This document shows positions 21,440 to 32,579 of a DNA stretch of 37,044 nt, one piece after another. Origin of the DNA: Phanerodontia chrysosporium (lineage: Eukaryota > Basidiomycota > Agaricomycetes > Polyporales > Phanerochaetaceae); contig MJGA01000094.1 of assembly GCA_001910725.1 (NCBI GenBank), positions 1-37,044 on the forward strand. Reading direction: 5' to 3'. Under the pieces are notes generated by a model. That model was not told where the DNA came from. It searched no databases and saw only the letters and a program-made list of their open reading frames with translations. Each line of letters begins with the position of its first letter. Within the stretch, counting starts at the first letter, position 1. Made by a program: the position numbers and the translations under genes.

Positions 21440-22716
21440 ATGCGCGAGGATGCAGTCACATTGGCGAGCACCTCCCTGCAAGCAAGAGCAGATATCCTGA
21501 ACCCAGACACGCCTCTAGCTTTTCTCTCGCTCCGAGCGGCCGATGCTCACCAGGTTCTGCGCGATATCTGGGTCGCTGCAGCAGGGGCGAGTGTATGCTG
21601 CTGTGTTGACTAGCGAAGTAGTGCTCAAGAGAAGTATTGCCGCAGGTCTGGACGTGGGACATGCTTGGGAGCTTGAACGAGGAGCATCAGCTTTTCACAA
21701 AGTTTAGCTTCTCAATAGCGGAGGTGTTCTACGTTCTTTCCAGGTGCGTACCTCACACCCCTGACTTCGTCGCATCCTGACTTTTGGTGCAGGATCTCGA
21801 CCGCTGCGTGCATGTACGTCGCGCTGGCTTTTGTTGGCAAGTACACTGATGAATCAACGTCTCGTTTGAACGAGTCTAATGATACAAACAGTCGCTCCGG
21901 TGGATAATTGCAACGCACTCGTCAAGCCCGCGGCCGCGCTGTTCGCGCTCGCACCCATCCTCGGCTCCTTTCTCATGCTCCTGCGTGTGCGTGCGGTGTA
22001 CATCGACCACCCGCCGCTCGCGCGCGTCTTTTCCGTGTTCTGGCTATTATGCGGGCTGGCGACCATCGGGACCACCGTGCCATCGCTGCACGCGACGCAC
22101 ATCGGGACGACACGCGCGTGCATCGTCGACGAGGCGGACTCGACGGCGGGCATCGGCATCATCGTCTGCGCCGTATTCGACACCGTGTTCTTCCTCGCGC
22201 TCAGCTACCGCCTGCTGCTCATGCACCAGTACGGCGAGACCTGGAAGACGCGTCTCCGCACATTCTTTGGCGGCCGCGCACCGCACCTCAGCGGCGTACG
22301 CCGCCGCGGCCTCACGCACGCGCTCCTGCGCGCCGGCCAGCAGTACTACCTGTGCGCACCCCCACTAGCACTCCCACGCGCGAATTCCCGCTCACAACGC
22401 GCACAGGCTCACGATGTGGATGTCCATCGCAGCCGCGATCGTGCCGTTTCTGCGGCACGTCCCGCTCGACCTGCGCATCGTGCTCTGCGCGCCGCACGCC
22501 GCACTGCAGAACATCATGATGTGCCGCGTCCACCGCCAGCTCAAGCTCGGGCTCATTGTCGACTACGACCTCAACTTCCCTGCTGGCTCGTCTGTGCCTG
22601 CATCACCGCCGGCTCGCGCGAGACAGGGCTCGTGCGCGGGGATGGGTGACATAGAGGCTGGGCGTCGCCCTCGCGAGGCTAGTGACGCGACCAGCAATAC
22701 TGTCATGGAGAGCTAG
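21440..22716 (+). CDS. DUF6533-family multi-pass membrane protein
   Basis: Exons 21440-21592, 21646-21743, 21793-21836, 21892-22351 and 22407-22716 join in frame to 354 residues. The DUF6533 signature is visible at residues about 50-85 (VWTWDMLGSLNEEH, then KFSFSIAEVFYVLSRIS). Several hydrophobic segments follow, including CNALVKPAAALFALAPILGS, VFWLLCGLATIGTTV and IGIIVCAVFDTVFFLALSY, giving about six or seven membrane passes. It ends in a short polar cytosolic-type tail. This family is greatly expanded in Agaricomycetes and has no established function. The third intron (21837-21891) begins GCAAGT, so it is a GC-AG intron; this is the only junction that keeps the frame there. The N-terminus is uncertain: ATG 21335 is an in-frame alternative. 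Confidence 0.75.
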
Positions 22717-23331
22717 CATCGAGGGCCCATGTCATCCAGCATATCCTTTCCAGGAACCCAGTACCTCGTTCTCTGGCTGCTACAAATCGAACATACTGCC
22801 TTTGGCATACATGGACGCGTGACATTGCGCCGACAATGTGTAGTTGATAATATCGGCGTGCTCATTAGCCAGTTGGCTACTACGTGGCGTAACTCGCCGC
22901 ATGAGTGATGCAACCCCGAGCTGTCTTTCACTCCGCGGCTCCGCGACCTAGGTCTCGAGTTTGAGGTTGAGCCGGCACCGTGCCGTCTGGTATCGTTGCC
23001 ACTCATGTTGCATACACCGCGAGCGCACGCGCGAATTTGCCAGTATCGTCAATCGCAATGTCCGGGGCCGCGAGCGGTGCTGGTCAGAGATAAATCGCTG
23101 TGTTTACTGAGAGCAAACCACAAAGCTGGAAAGGGCGTGGCAAGTGGGTGGCAAATGGACTCCCTCGGGTCTGGAACCTGAATCTAGGGTTAGGGGCAAC
23201 GCCCCGAGGCGCGTCCGCGTCGGTGGGCAGTTCACGCCTCTTGCCTTCGCCCACCGCTAGGTACAACCTTACTCTCAAGGGGTTCTCAATCGTGCGCTAC
23301 CTGTTGAACCACACGACACTCTTGTGCAGTC
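22717..23331. other. Intergenic region with a small foldback element
   Basis: About 600 bp between the DUF6533 and APC4 genes. It holds a foldback at 22900-23007 and the APC4 leader. No gene is supported. Confidence 0.55.
22900..23007. repeat. 108-bp foldback with 13-bp inverted ends
   Basis: CATGAGTG-(AT)-GCAAC at 22900-22914 is matched by the inverse GTTGCCACTCATG at 22995-23007, with a 2-nt insertion in the left arm. The interior contains GACCTAGGTCTC, a word also found in the inverted repeats of the element at 6790-7159. Confidence 0.45.
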
Positions 23332-26300
23332 ATGTCCCCGTCGCAGGCCTTCGCCTGCATTGCAAATGTGGCCTTTCCCGCCGAAGCACGCATTCTCCCC
23401 TCCTCGTGGTGTCCGGACAAAGACCTGTTGGCCGTCATCATAGATGTCGCGGGAAAAGACCGTTTGAGCCTATGGAAGATGCAGGGATCCAAGATATGGG
23501 AGGTGGACGTGTATCCTGACGCGGCGGAAGGCTCGACGGAGAGCAGGATTGTGGACATCTCGTGGAGTCCCGACAGTGAGCATTCCTGACCATGGACCTG
23601 CAAAGAATGATTGTCTGAACTAAACTCAGCGGTGGCCTTGTAGACCTGCAGATAGCAGTAGCACATCATCCGCCACTGATCACTTTGCACTCGATCCAAG
23701 ACGGCCGTGAAGAGAGAAAGCTCAGCGTGCCGAGGAGTTCGTCTGGGAAACCTCAGGAACTGAGGCATATATGGTGGTACAAGGAGCACCGAAAAGACTC
23801 GAAGCCAGGGATCCCGGACATCTTCAAACGCCAGAACGTTGTGGTGAGTGCGATGAAGACCATTCAGGAATGCACGCCGTGACAGAGCTGCAGACAGGGT
23901 CCGCCCACTCCATCCTTAAGACGCAGCCACTGCTAGATGCGCTCCCTGACGACTCTGACCGCCTTTCGTAAGTGCCGCCAAGCATAATCAGCGTAGTTGC
24001 TCACGGTCAGTCAGATCTGCAGACCTCTTCGCCTTCTCTCGTACACGCACTGCTACGTCCAGTTCAGACTCCCTTCCACCCAGCATTTCCTCCTGGCCTA
24101 CGCTTCCGTCAGACCCCCTTCTCGCATCTATTCAGCCACGATCTACGGCCTCGAAGAACCACAAACGTCCCGGCGAAGAGCTTGACGAGGTCGACGACAG
24201 CAACGTCAACAGTGTGCTATTCGTCTGCGCGGTCGCGTCGGGCGAGAACGCCTGCCTGCACGCATGGCTCGACGGGAGCTACCCGCTCGGCGCGGTCGCG
24301 CTGCATCCCAGCGTGCAGGACGTCGCGCAGCTAAACAAGCTGGACAACACGACGTACCTCCTGCACGCAGCGCTGTCCGCCAGCCGCGCGACGCTGCTGC
24401 ATCCTGTGCGCCTCGCGCTCCCGGCGCTGTGCACGCCGCTGCCTCGTCGCGTCGCGCAGACCGCGTCGAGCACGCGCGCGCTCGCCTGGTACGCCCTGCG
24501 CATCGTCAAGGAGCTCCGCGACGCGTGGTTCGGCACGCCCGCGCACCCCGGCGCGCATGCCGTCGGCCAGAATTGGGTACAGGGCCTCGAGCAGCGGCAG
24601 CGCACGCAGTTTGGCGGTAAGCACTCACCCAGCGGGATGGATACACTGCTGATGCGTATCTGCGCCAGTTGAGACGCCGAACGCGTTGTTGGACCTTACT
24701 GCGCTCCTCGCCACGGGCAGGGCGAGCGAGAGTGTCAGCGATTACCTAGGAAGTGGGGAGCAGATGTCGGAGCGGGTTCGTGTTACCCTGCCTCTAGGCC
24801 CGATTACCTAAGCTCATCGTTCCTAGGGCCTTCAAAAATGGGACAACACCGTCATCGACGCGCTCTTCAAGTTTCGAGACTACGCGAGTCGACGCCTTGC
24901 ACCCGCATTTCAGCGGATCCACATACTGTTGCAAGAGGTGCAGGGATGGGCACAGTTGTACGTGATGCTCATCCTGGCCTTGGAGTAACATCTCATGGAA
25001 GCTACAGGCCAGAGTATGAGCATTGTCAAATCGACCTGGAGGAAGTCAAGGCAGCAATGGACCTAGCAGCGCGCGGAATCATATGCTCGACGTGGCTCGC
25101 GTCGACCACGAGACTCGAGATGCGCCGCTTTCGTCAGTTTATGACATGGATCAAGTATGGTGCGTGCATCCAACCTCTGTAGTTCACGTTATCCTGACGG
25201 CACCTGAAGAGAGCAACCGCGCCACGAACCTGCACAATGACACATACACGCCGCCAGCACCGAAGCACGATATGCTAGATGTATGCGCGTACCTCGAGCG
25301 TGGCCTCGTCGCGAGCTCGGTGGACCGCTGGTTCGTCGGGCCTACCCCGTCATTCCCACTTCGCCCCGGCTTCGGTGCGTCGGCACGGACCACGCCAGTC
25401 GGTCCAGAACCGCACCAGCCTGAGGAGACGCGTGAGCCGCTCCGCGAGGATGCCATGGACTCCACGAGCTCGGAGGTGGTCGAGAAGAAGCCTTGCCTGA
25501 GGGACGCGATCCAGAAAGCGCGGCAAAAGCTCGAGGAGGGACGGAAAGGGCTCGCGTGGCCTCCTGTGCGTACTGTCCGCCGCGAGTCGCGAGTGACAAC
25601 CCTGACTTTGTTTGACCCGCAGGAGACGCTCCCGCCAGATCTGTCCTCCCTCGACCGCAACCTCGATGCGCTCGCGACCGAACTCGCGCAGCGCTGTAGT
25701 CAGATCTTCCAGACCGCCAGCAGCGCTGTGACACGTGCTGCAGAATTGTCGGCTCTGTCAGAGCCTACTGAAGATATTACCGAAGCTCACAAGCCGGCGT
25801 GGTTCAGGGAGCGGACGAGGACTCATGGACAGGTGAACATTCACCGCGCTAAGGCGCGGGCAGCGAGCTGACAGACATTGTGCAGGCATCAGACGCCTTA
25901 CTCCAGCTGTGGACAGCATATGTCCCATCGACAGAGCAGAGCGGCACAGGCTACCGTAAGTCGCGTGCAAACATGCCCAACCATCCACTCACTTCCCCCT
26001 CAGTGTGCTTCGCCAGGACTGTGTACAGCCCTCGCTCGAGTCGCTCCGTCAACTTCGCGGTAATGGCCTGCGAGATCGAGGACACGGACGACGGCGGGAC
26101 TGCTCCCGTCGAGCTGCTCGACGCCGAGTACTTTGACGACGCACACCTCGCGACGGTGTACCGCGGGCGCGACGGTGACGCGACACTTGCGCTTGTTGAG
26201 TTCGCCGCGGTGCCCTTCCTCGAGCTCCCAGAGTCACACGCACAGGCGTTCGCGACGCGCGAAGCCCTCGTACACCATGTGCTGGAGCGCGTGCAGAGCG

Positions 26301-26592
26301 AAGAAGTGAGTGTTCCCTTGTTCTGATGTGCTCAGCATCGACATGCTGACGCGAGTTTCTGCGACAGGTGCCGGCAGTGCCGCTTAAGGTCGCACAGGCC
26401 CGCACGCTGGCGGGCTGCACTGAAGGCGCGGTCGCGCTGAGTGTGAATGGTAGAAAGGGCCGGCGTGTGGCGTGTGTCCTCGGCGAGGATGGGACGGCCC
26501 TGGAAGTGTTCGACATGGAAGGCGAGGAGGATGACGAAGACGGAGACGAAGAGGGGGCCGAGGACGAAGCTGAAGGCGACGAAGCAGAGTAA
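23332..26592 (+). CDS. APC4: Anaphase-promoting complex subunit 4
   Basis: Twelve exons give about 886 residues: 23332-23575, about 23656-23843, 23894-23967, 24015-24616, 24669-24775, 24827-24957, 25008-25159, 25210-25565, 25623-25832, 25886-25955, 26004-26305 and 26368-26592. APC4 is a scaffold subunit of the APC/C ubiquitin ligase that drives mitotic exit. The N-terminus is the WD40-type propeller (WCPDKDLLAVI, then ISWSPD and VAHHPPLITLHSIQDG). The middle is the Apc4 helical domain: DYLGSGEQMSE, GLQKWDNTVIDALFKFRDY, then STWLASTTRLEMRRFRQFM and HDMLDVCAYLERGLVASSVD. The C-terminal propeller part returns with VNGRKGRRVACVLGEDGT, and the protein ends in a long Glu/Asp-rich tail. The acceptor of intron 1 is ambiguous (after 23655 or 23658), and the segment joining WSPD to VAHHPP looks shorter than I expect for the family. 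It is convergent with the kelch gene. Confidence 0.88.
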
Positions 26593-26851
26593 AGGGTGTC
26601 GAACCGGACCATGTCACGTTCGCCACTTCGTGTACAGTAGCATGGTATGTATATTCCAGGCACTCATCGCTCCAGACTTGAAACGCATGACAAGAAAGTC
26701 CATCCCATTCCTAGGCAAGCATAAGGTAAGCCAGTCGCAAGCACTGATATATAATACATGTAACGATGCACACCCCTCCCAATGGCTATGCACGTCCTGT
26801 GCGGCGAGGAATCGATAGATGGCTACCAGCACAGTGCTTCACGGCAACACT
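26593..26851. other. Short convergent intergenic gap
   Basis: This stretch of 259 bp lies between the stop codons of APC4 (+) and the kelch gene (-). Only 3' untranslated sequence is expected and nothing else is seen. Confidence 0.6.
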
Positions 26852-28612
26852 CTACTCGACCTCGATAGAAAAGCTTGTTACCTGCGGTAGATATGCCGCT
26901 CCTGCTAGTTCGAGCATGTGTACATCGTCATATACCTCACTGCCATTGAAGCCGCCAAAGACAAAAAGTCGGCTGTCGGCCAACAGCGACGCGTGGTAGC
27001 CTCGTGCGGACGGTGCGCGACCCGCAATTGTGCGGTTCTCGTATGTCAAGGATACTAGGGTGAACAAATGCATTTCAGTCGCAGTGTGATTCAATACAGC
27101 GTGAAGCGCACCGAGGTTGAACAATAGCAGCTCAGATGTGTACGATGTGCCGTCGTGCCCGCCCCAAATGAACAGATACGAGCCGACCTGTGTCGCAGTG
27201 TGCGATAGTCGCCGGTACATCTTGTTCAGGTTCACCCTGCTCCAGTTGAGTGTCTCTGAAAGATAACACTGTCAGTCGCTTGACATGTAGAACATACACA
27301 TAGACGGACCGAGGTTCAGGCACCATATATCTGAGAAGCACTCCCGGCCGTCACTTCCACCGACGATAACCATTACATTGCCGACAAGATTCGCGGTATG
27401 GTACCCTCGTGCCGTGGGCTTGCGTCCGCGAGTTGCAACAGGCTCCCATTTCATCTTCTCGATGCTGGCCTGGTGCGGGACATCGAGTGTCCAGAGGTCA
27501 TTCAGCGCCATGCTGCCGTTGCCGCCTCCGAAGACCCAGATCTTGTTGCGGTACAGGACAGCAGTGTGGGCGCGTCGTGGCGGTGGCAAGACCGCAGTAG
27601 GCGGGAAGTGGGGGCGAGACCACCGGCGGGTGATCGTGTCGAGCACGTAAACGTCGTTGTAGTAGTATGGACCCTCGCCGCCGCCAATCATGACGATCTT
27701 ATGGTCAACGAGAGTCGCGGTATGTGCTCTGCAAGGCGGCGGGACATCGCCCAGGGTGCTCGGATAGGTCCACTGCATTGTCTCTGAGCTGATGGGTTAG
27801 CATCGTGCACATAATCTCTCGCAAAAGCACTCACCTGTGTGGAAGCACCATACATCCTTCCAACAGCCTTTCTCATCACAGCCGCCATATATCCACGCGA
27901 CGCTATCTACCAGTGTCGCAGTATGTGCGCGAAGGCCATGCGTCGGGAGGTACCCATATACGGGGGCCTTCCCCCAATACATCAGCGTTGCGGGGGCAGG
28001 GTCGCACTCCCTTGCACTTGGTATACGTGGTGCCTCCCTGTATCGCGGCTTCGGAGGCACGCCCTTCTCGAAGACCGGTGCTTCCTCCGTCTCCTTGTCT
28101 TTGTCCTTCGCAGTCTTCGTGTCCCGCCTCTCGCGCTTCTCGCGGATCGTTGCGCCAGACGGGCTCTTGGAGCGTGCGGCGCTCTTCGGGGTGGACGTGC
28201 CCGTGCTTGTGCTCGTGAGCATACCCGCGACGCTCGGCGCCATGATGCTCATCTTGTCGCTGTCGCGGTCGCGGTCGCGTTCGCCGGTTGACTGCGGCGA
28301 GGATGACTGCTGCTGTGAGGCCTGGACCGCGCGGAGGCTGCTGCTGCTCGCGATGCGGAGGTTAGAGGGGTTCCGTGGGCCTGCCGGGCCCTTAGCAGCG
28401 GAGGCAACGCTCGTGAGGCTGCTCGTACTCGCATAGCCCTTGAACGCGCCGGTCGAGCCAGTGCCAGCGTGCATATACGGGCTGGTCGTCCGTCCTGGTG
28501 GAGTCATAGCACCCGAAGGCTCTTCAGGGACATCGGGAAGGTGACCGGGGCGCGGAGAGTCGAGGATTGGTGATGATGTCGTGGATGCGGATGGGGAACG
28601 GGAATGCTGCAT
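26852..28612 (-). CDS. Six-blade kelch-repeat protein
   Basis: Exons (minus strand) 27835-28612, 27310-27783, 27112-27255 and 26852-27054 join in frame to 532 residues. The first 210 residues are Ser/Pro/Arg-rich and disordered, with many possible phosphorylation sites. From about residue 212 (MYWGKAPVYGYLP) six kelch blades follow, each with the R-x-H-T-A/Y-H-T strand and a GG doublet: RAHTATLVD...YGGCD, RAHTATLVD...GGGEG, RAHTAVLYR...FGGGNG, RGYHTANLV...GGSDG, RLSHTATQV...GGHDG and RGYHASLLA...FGGFNG. The repeats form a closed beta-propeller for protein binding. Fungal proteins with this architecture act in Ras signalling or cell-end polarity, such as S. pombe Ral2 and Tea1. The blade sequences suggest that group, but I cannot assign an ortholog. 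Confidence 0.88.
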
Positions 28613-29412
28613 GTCGCGAAATTATAGGTGTATTCGGATGCGGATATGAGATGGAGGTGGGGAGAAAGCAGAGATAGATGAAATGAAGGGTATGCAGAGT
28701 GTGAAAATGCTGGTGCTTGAGTATGTGGGTGGGCCGGGAATTAGAGCTCGTGCGACCGAATAATACTGGGGGCGTGTCAGCATGCGGCGGCCTGTGAGCT
28801 CTGCGACAGGAGATAGCGGACGCACCGAAAGCAAGATCCGACGATAACTAGCAAAGAGTGTTCCTATCCTCCAACTGTGCGGAATGAGATCTTCACAAAA
28901 ACCTGGATAAACGCAGCCGGGTCGCCCTTCGCCTGTACACGTTCGTCAACGCTCTGCAGTCGTCGGAGGATGGCTCACCCGAGCAAGCAAGAGGAAGCTA
29001 GCAAGCCCTGGACACGATGACTGTATACGAGGACCCAAAGACAACCAAATGTCTTGAATCCAGCTCACGGGGACGGAGATGATGGTGAGATCCAAGTCGT
29101 GACCAGACCGAAACCGTTCGACTGGCGAGGTCCGGCGTCTACGCAATCACACACGCGAGGCGACATGATGAGGAATCTCCTGCAGTTTATTCTGCTCTGC
29201 TAACTAGCTAGGAACGCACGCGTTACCTAAAGTGCTAAAACGAAAGTGGATGGGTAAAATAAAGCAAGAAGGAAAGTGTGCGAGATCCAGGACTTGAATC
29301 AAGCAGTCAAAGCACAACCGGTCGGGATGAAAGCAAGGCTACTGTACAGATGCGATGCAAGCGAGAGACGGAAAGCGATGGAGGCAGAGGAGAGAGGGAC
29401 TCGGGTCGGAAC
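28613..29412. other. Intergenic region upstream of the kelch gene
   Basis: About 800 bp that includes the kelch promoter and leader and the 3' end of the secreted-protein gene. No additional gene or RNA is supported. Confidence 0.55.
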
Positions 29413-30790
29413 TTAGTTCTTGCCCTTGCCCTTCTGGCCCTGGTTGCCGCCCTTGTTGCCAGCGCCGCCCTTGCCAGTAGCTGCCGCAGACGATGACACA
29501 GCCGCGGCCGCACCAGTGCTGGTCGCGTTGGCACCGCCAGCAGGCTGGCCGTCGTCGGTAACAGTGAACTAAAGGTCACTATGTCAGCATGAAGTCGAGC
29601 ACATCAGCGCAGGGAGGACTCACGTAGACCATGTCGTCCATCGCACCGTGCTGGGCGACGGCGACGAGCACAGGCTGGTGGTTCGCGGCGGTGTTGATGG
29701 ACGCAAGACGGTAGGTGCCGGCAGGAAGACCCGCAGTGACATCAGCAGTGAGGACGCCGTTCTGCGCAGCGTCGTTGAGACCTTTGAAGAACGCGAACTT
29801 CGTCGGGTCCGTGAGTTTCGTCGATGTGAGGGAGTCAATGGGTTCGATGACAACGTGCGAGTGTCCCTGGATGTTGCCTTGCGCGTTCACTACCTGCGGC
29901 GCAGAGAAGTAGTTCTCGTTGGCGTTCACAAAGTGTCCGGTTTCGAGGTTGTTGATCGCCATCTGGATCGTGAAGGCCGTGTTTGCCTTGATCGTCGCTA
30001 GATTCTGGGGAAGATGAACTTAGACGAAGGCATGTTGGTCGTCGCGGCGATCACGCCCATCGGCGCGGGGTTGCAGGAACCAGTCTTAATCTGCTGGCCG
30101 TTGGTGATGGGGAGGTTGGGGACGGTCAGGCAGAAGTTGATGAAGTTGTTCGAGGAGGTGGCGGAGGCGACTTGGCCAGCAGCGGGCTGGTCCTGACCGT
30201 CATTCTCGAAGCCCTTTGCGAGGACACGAGGATCGAGCGTAAGTGAAGTCTGAGGGTCGTCGCCGTTGTTGTTTCCGCCGCCGTTGTTTCCTGAAGAAGC
30301 GGTGCTTGTTGCCTACAAATCACATCAGTCACAGGGCACGAAAGACGTAGTGTACGTGCACTTACAGCAGCGGAAGACGAAGTAGCAGAGGAGGTGTTGC
30401 CACCCTTGTTGTTGCCGGCGGCGCCCCCGTTTCCGGCATTGTTACCGCCCTTGTTGCTGCTGCCGCCCTTGCCCTTGCCTGTCGAGACAAGAGTAGCGGC
30501 GGCGCTCGTAGCTGCAACGCTCGCAGCAGCTGTCACGGTTGTCGCAGCGGTTACTGTGACCGTGCTGACAGCGGTCTACAAAGTGCGCGTCAGAAGGGGA
30601 AGTGTATTCAAAGCGAGAAAGTACTCACGCCACACTGGGCGGCATTGTCGCCACCCTTTGGCGGCTGGTTGTTCGGACCCTTGCCGCCGAAACCGCCAAA
30701 GCCGCCAAAGAAGTCGTTCGTGGGCGCAGCGAAGGCCGACGAAGCAACCGAGAGGTAGAGGAAGGCAACGAGGACAGTCTTGGAGAACAT
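29413..30790 (-). CDS. Secreted Ser/Gly/Asn-rich protein (one frame break)
   Basis: Exons (minus strand) 30629-30790, 30366-30575, 29624-30312 and 29413-29568 give about 405 residues. A clear signal peptide (MFSKTVLVAFLYLSVASSAF, cleavage near residue 21) leads into a Gly/Phe repeat (FFGGFGGFGG), then Thr/Ala/Val and Gly/Asn low-complexity segments. The conserved globular core includes NNFINFCLTVPNLPITNG, GVIAATTNMPSSKF, LETGHFVNANENYFSAPQ, KFAFFKGLNDAAQNGVLT and YRLASINTAANHQPVLV. It ends in a Gly/Lys/Asn-rich tail. Similar secreted proteins occur widely in basidiomycetes without a proven function; cell-wall or extracellular location is likely. The core is interrupted at the G4 run 30007-30010, where one base appears to be missing and a stop follows at once. 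All other exons agree in frame. Confidence 0.78.
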
Positions 30791-31027
30791 CTTTACTGCG
30801 AAGGCTTGCTTGCTGATGAAAAAACAACCGGTGTTTGAAGAATGAACGAAGTGCTTTGATAGCTTGCTGGGGATACGCAGATCCTTGGAGAAGAAAGAAT
30901 GAAAGCGACACCGGGTCGAGGGACGCACGAAGCACTAGGCAACGGCCTGAGAGCGAGAGCAAACAAACGCAGGAGAAGGTGGGGGAAGGGAGAAGTGAGG
31001 AAAGGGCGTCGACCCCGCTCGAGAGTA

Positions 31028-31035
31028 CTCTTATA
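31028..31035 (-). promoter_or_regulatory. TATA box of the secreted-protein gene
   Basis: The minus strand reads TATAAGAG about 240 bp upstream of the ATG at 30790. This is a plausible core promoter with a leader of roughly 200 nt. Confidence 0.4.
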
Positions 31036-32412
31036 CCGCCTTCCTCGATCACCGGCATCGATGGGCGCTTGCGTTGAAATCTGGCCGCCGAAGTGCCGAC
31101 TGACGACTGTTCTTTCTGCCTTGACGACGACCGCGAGAGCGAATGAGCGTGCAAATCGACGTAGTATGCGTGATTCTGCATGTTCAGGGACAACGACACC
31201 CCCCGGTCGTCAAGGCGCCAAGCCCTCCCATCTTCACGCCGCCACGCTGGTCGCTCGGTAGCCATGGGGACTTGAGCCATTTTCGCATGCAATGCTGCAC
31301 CTCCCTGCCTGTATCGGACGCACTTTTGTGCACCATTGAGGGCACTATTATCCTCGTAAAGAAGGCAGGACATGTCGTGTTCGTGGAGCTTTGACGCCAG
31401 ATGTGTCCGGGTCGCGGGGACGGCCAGTGCGGCGACGGCTTGAACGGCGAGGCGACCCATCATTCGAAATACTGATAATGATTGTTGTTGTCACAAAGAG
31501 ACCGTCAGAATTTGCCTCTCGAATGACCGTCACTGATTCAGCAGCACATGTGGGCCTGACTCGGGGCGACGACTGGACGACGCTTCGCGAGGAGCTAAGT
31601 ATAGCTACGGCGGGCGAAGGAGGGCCACTGATTGGCTCACGGGCCTAGGCTGAAGCACTCCAGGAACAGAAAGCGCAGGAGTCCTTCGTCGACAAGGCCT
31701 GTGCCATCACGAACCTTCGTATTCCGGCGACCTGAGTTCAGGCGGCAAGGTACGCACCGACGTGAGAGCAGAAATGTCTCTTCCTTCCTACGTGGACCGT
31801 CTGACCGAAACATGCACGTCACGACAACTATGCAGTTCGTGTATCCGTGTGTCTGTAAGCTAGAAGACCGCTACAAGGGAAACACAGAACTGACCATATG
31901 ACCGGAAAGCACAAGGCAACGCTTTGCCCGTGTGATCTCAGCGACTGACTTGAAGCATTTCCGAGCGACATTGAATACAGTTCACATATCTTGATGTCTA
32001 GTTCCTGACCGTGTGAGACGTCTAGGTCCCAGAGCATCAACATCGAACGCAGCAGCGATTCGGCTTGTCGTGGGTCGTAGAGGTAGCATATAAGAACCAG
32101 ATCTTGAGGTGTATCAGGTTTCTCAGCTGCATGACCAACATGTAATAGCAAGGTTGAGTTTGCGTGGCGTAGGAAGGAGGTTTCTTTCTACGAAGCTCAT
32201 CATAGTCGGCGGTCAGAAGTGAGAGAGAGGGTGGCGCCAAATTGAATCCTTTGCAACCCAGTACATATCGCGTCTTAGCAGCTGCCAAGCAATAGACGGC
32301 AGCCAAGCACAGTGGACAGCCATTGTGGAGCTTTCTAAATAAGGTCACTAAATTTGAGCCTAACTCGAGGAGAGGAGAGATGACAGAAGATACAAAAAAC
32401 AAAACGAAAACG

Positions 32413-32418
32413 AAAAAA
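32413..32418 (-). terminator. Pol III T-run after tRNA-Gly
   Basis: A T6 run on the minus strand lies 17 nt past the tRNA end and is followed by further T4 and T6 runs, consistent with RNA polymerase III termination. Confidence 0.65.
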
Positions 32419-32435
32419 CACTGGCGTGACAGCTG

Positions 32436-32506
32436 TGCATTAAGGGGGAATCGAACCCCCGGCGGGTCGATGGCAACGACCCAGGTTACCACTACCCCAT
32501 TAATGC
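32436..32506 (-). tRNA. tRNA-Gly(GCC): tRNA-Gly(GCC)
   Basis: The minus strand forms a full cloverleaf of 71 nt with no intron: acceptor stem GCATTAA/TTAATGC, D arm, anticodon stem GGTCG/CGACC with loop TTGCCAT (anticodon GCC), T arm GGGGG-TTCGATT-CCCCC and discriminator A. T runs follow downstream. Confidence 0.93.
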
Positions 32507-32579
32507 TTGCAAAGCAATATCTCAAATCATACAGAATCCAAGCAGGGAAAATGCTCCAACACACTCCAGCTAATTCACT

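Larger units (their letters stand above)
30791..32435. other. Intergenic region between secreted protein and tRNA-Gly
   Basis: About 1.6 kb. The first 250 bp are the leader and promoter of the secreted-protein gene. The remainder has no recognisable gene, repeat or RNA. An A-rich stretch (about 32390-32418) precedes the tRNA. Confidence 0.55.

Noticed and set aside
26049..26663. 204-codon minus-strand open frame at the APC4 3' end
   Set aside because: It is Ser/Arg low complexity, antisense to the acidic APC4 tail and the preceding exon.
28622..28834. 70-codon minus-strand open frame upstream of the kelch gene
   Set aside because: It probably lies in the 5' untranslated or promoter region; no in-frame splice links it to the kelch protein.
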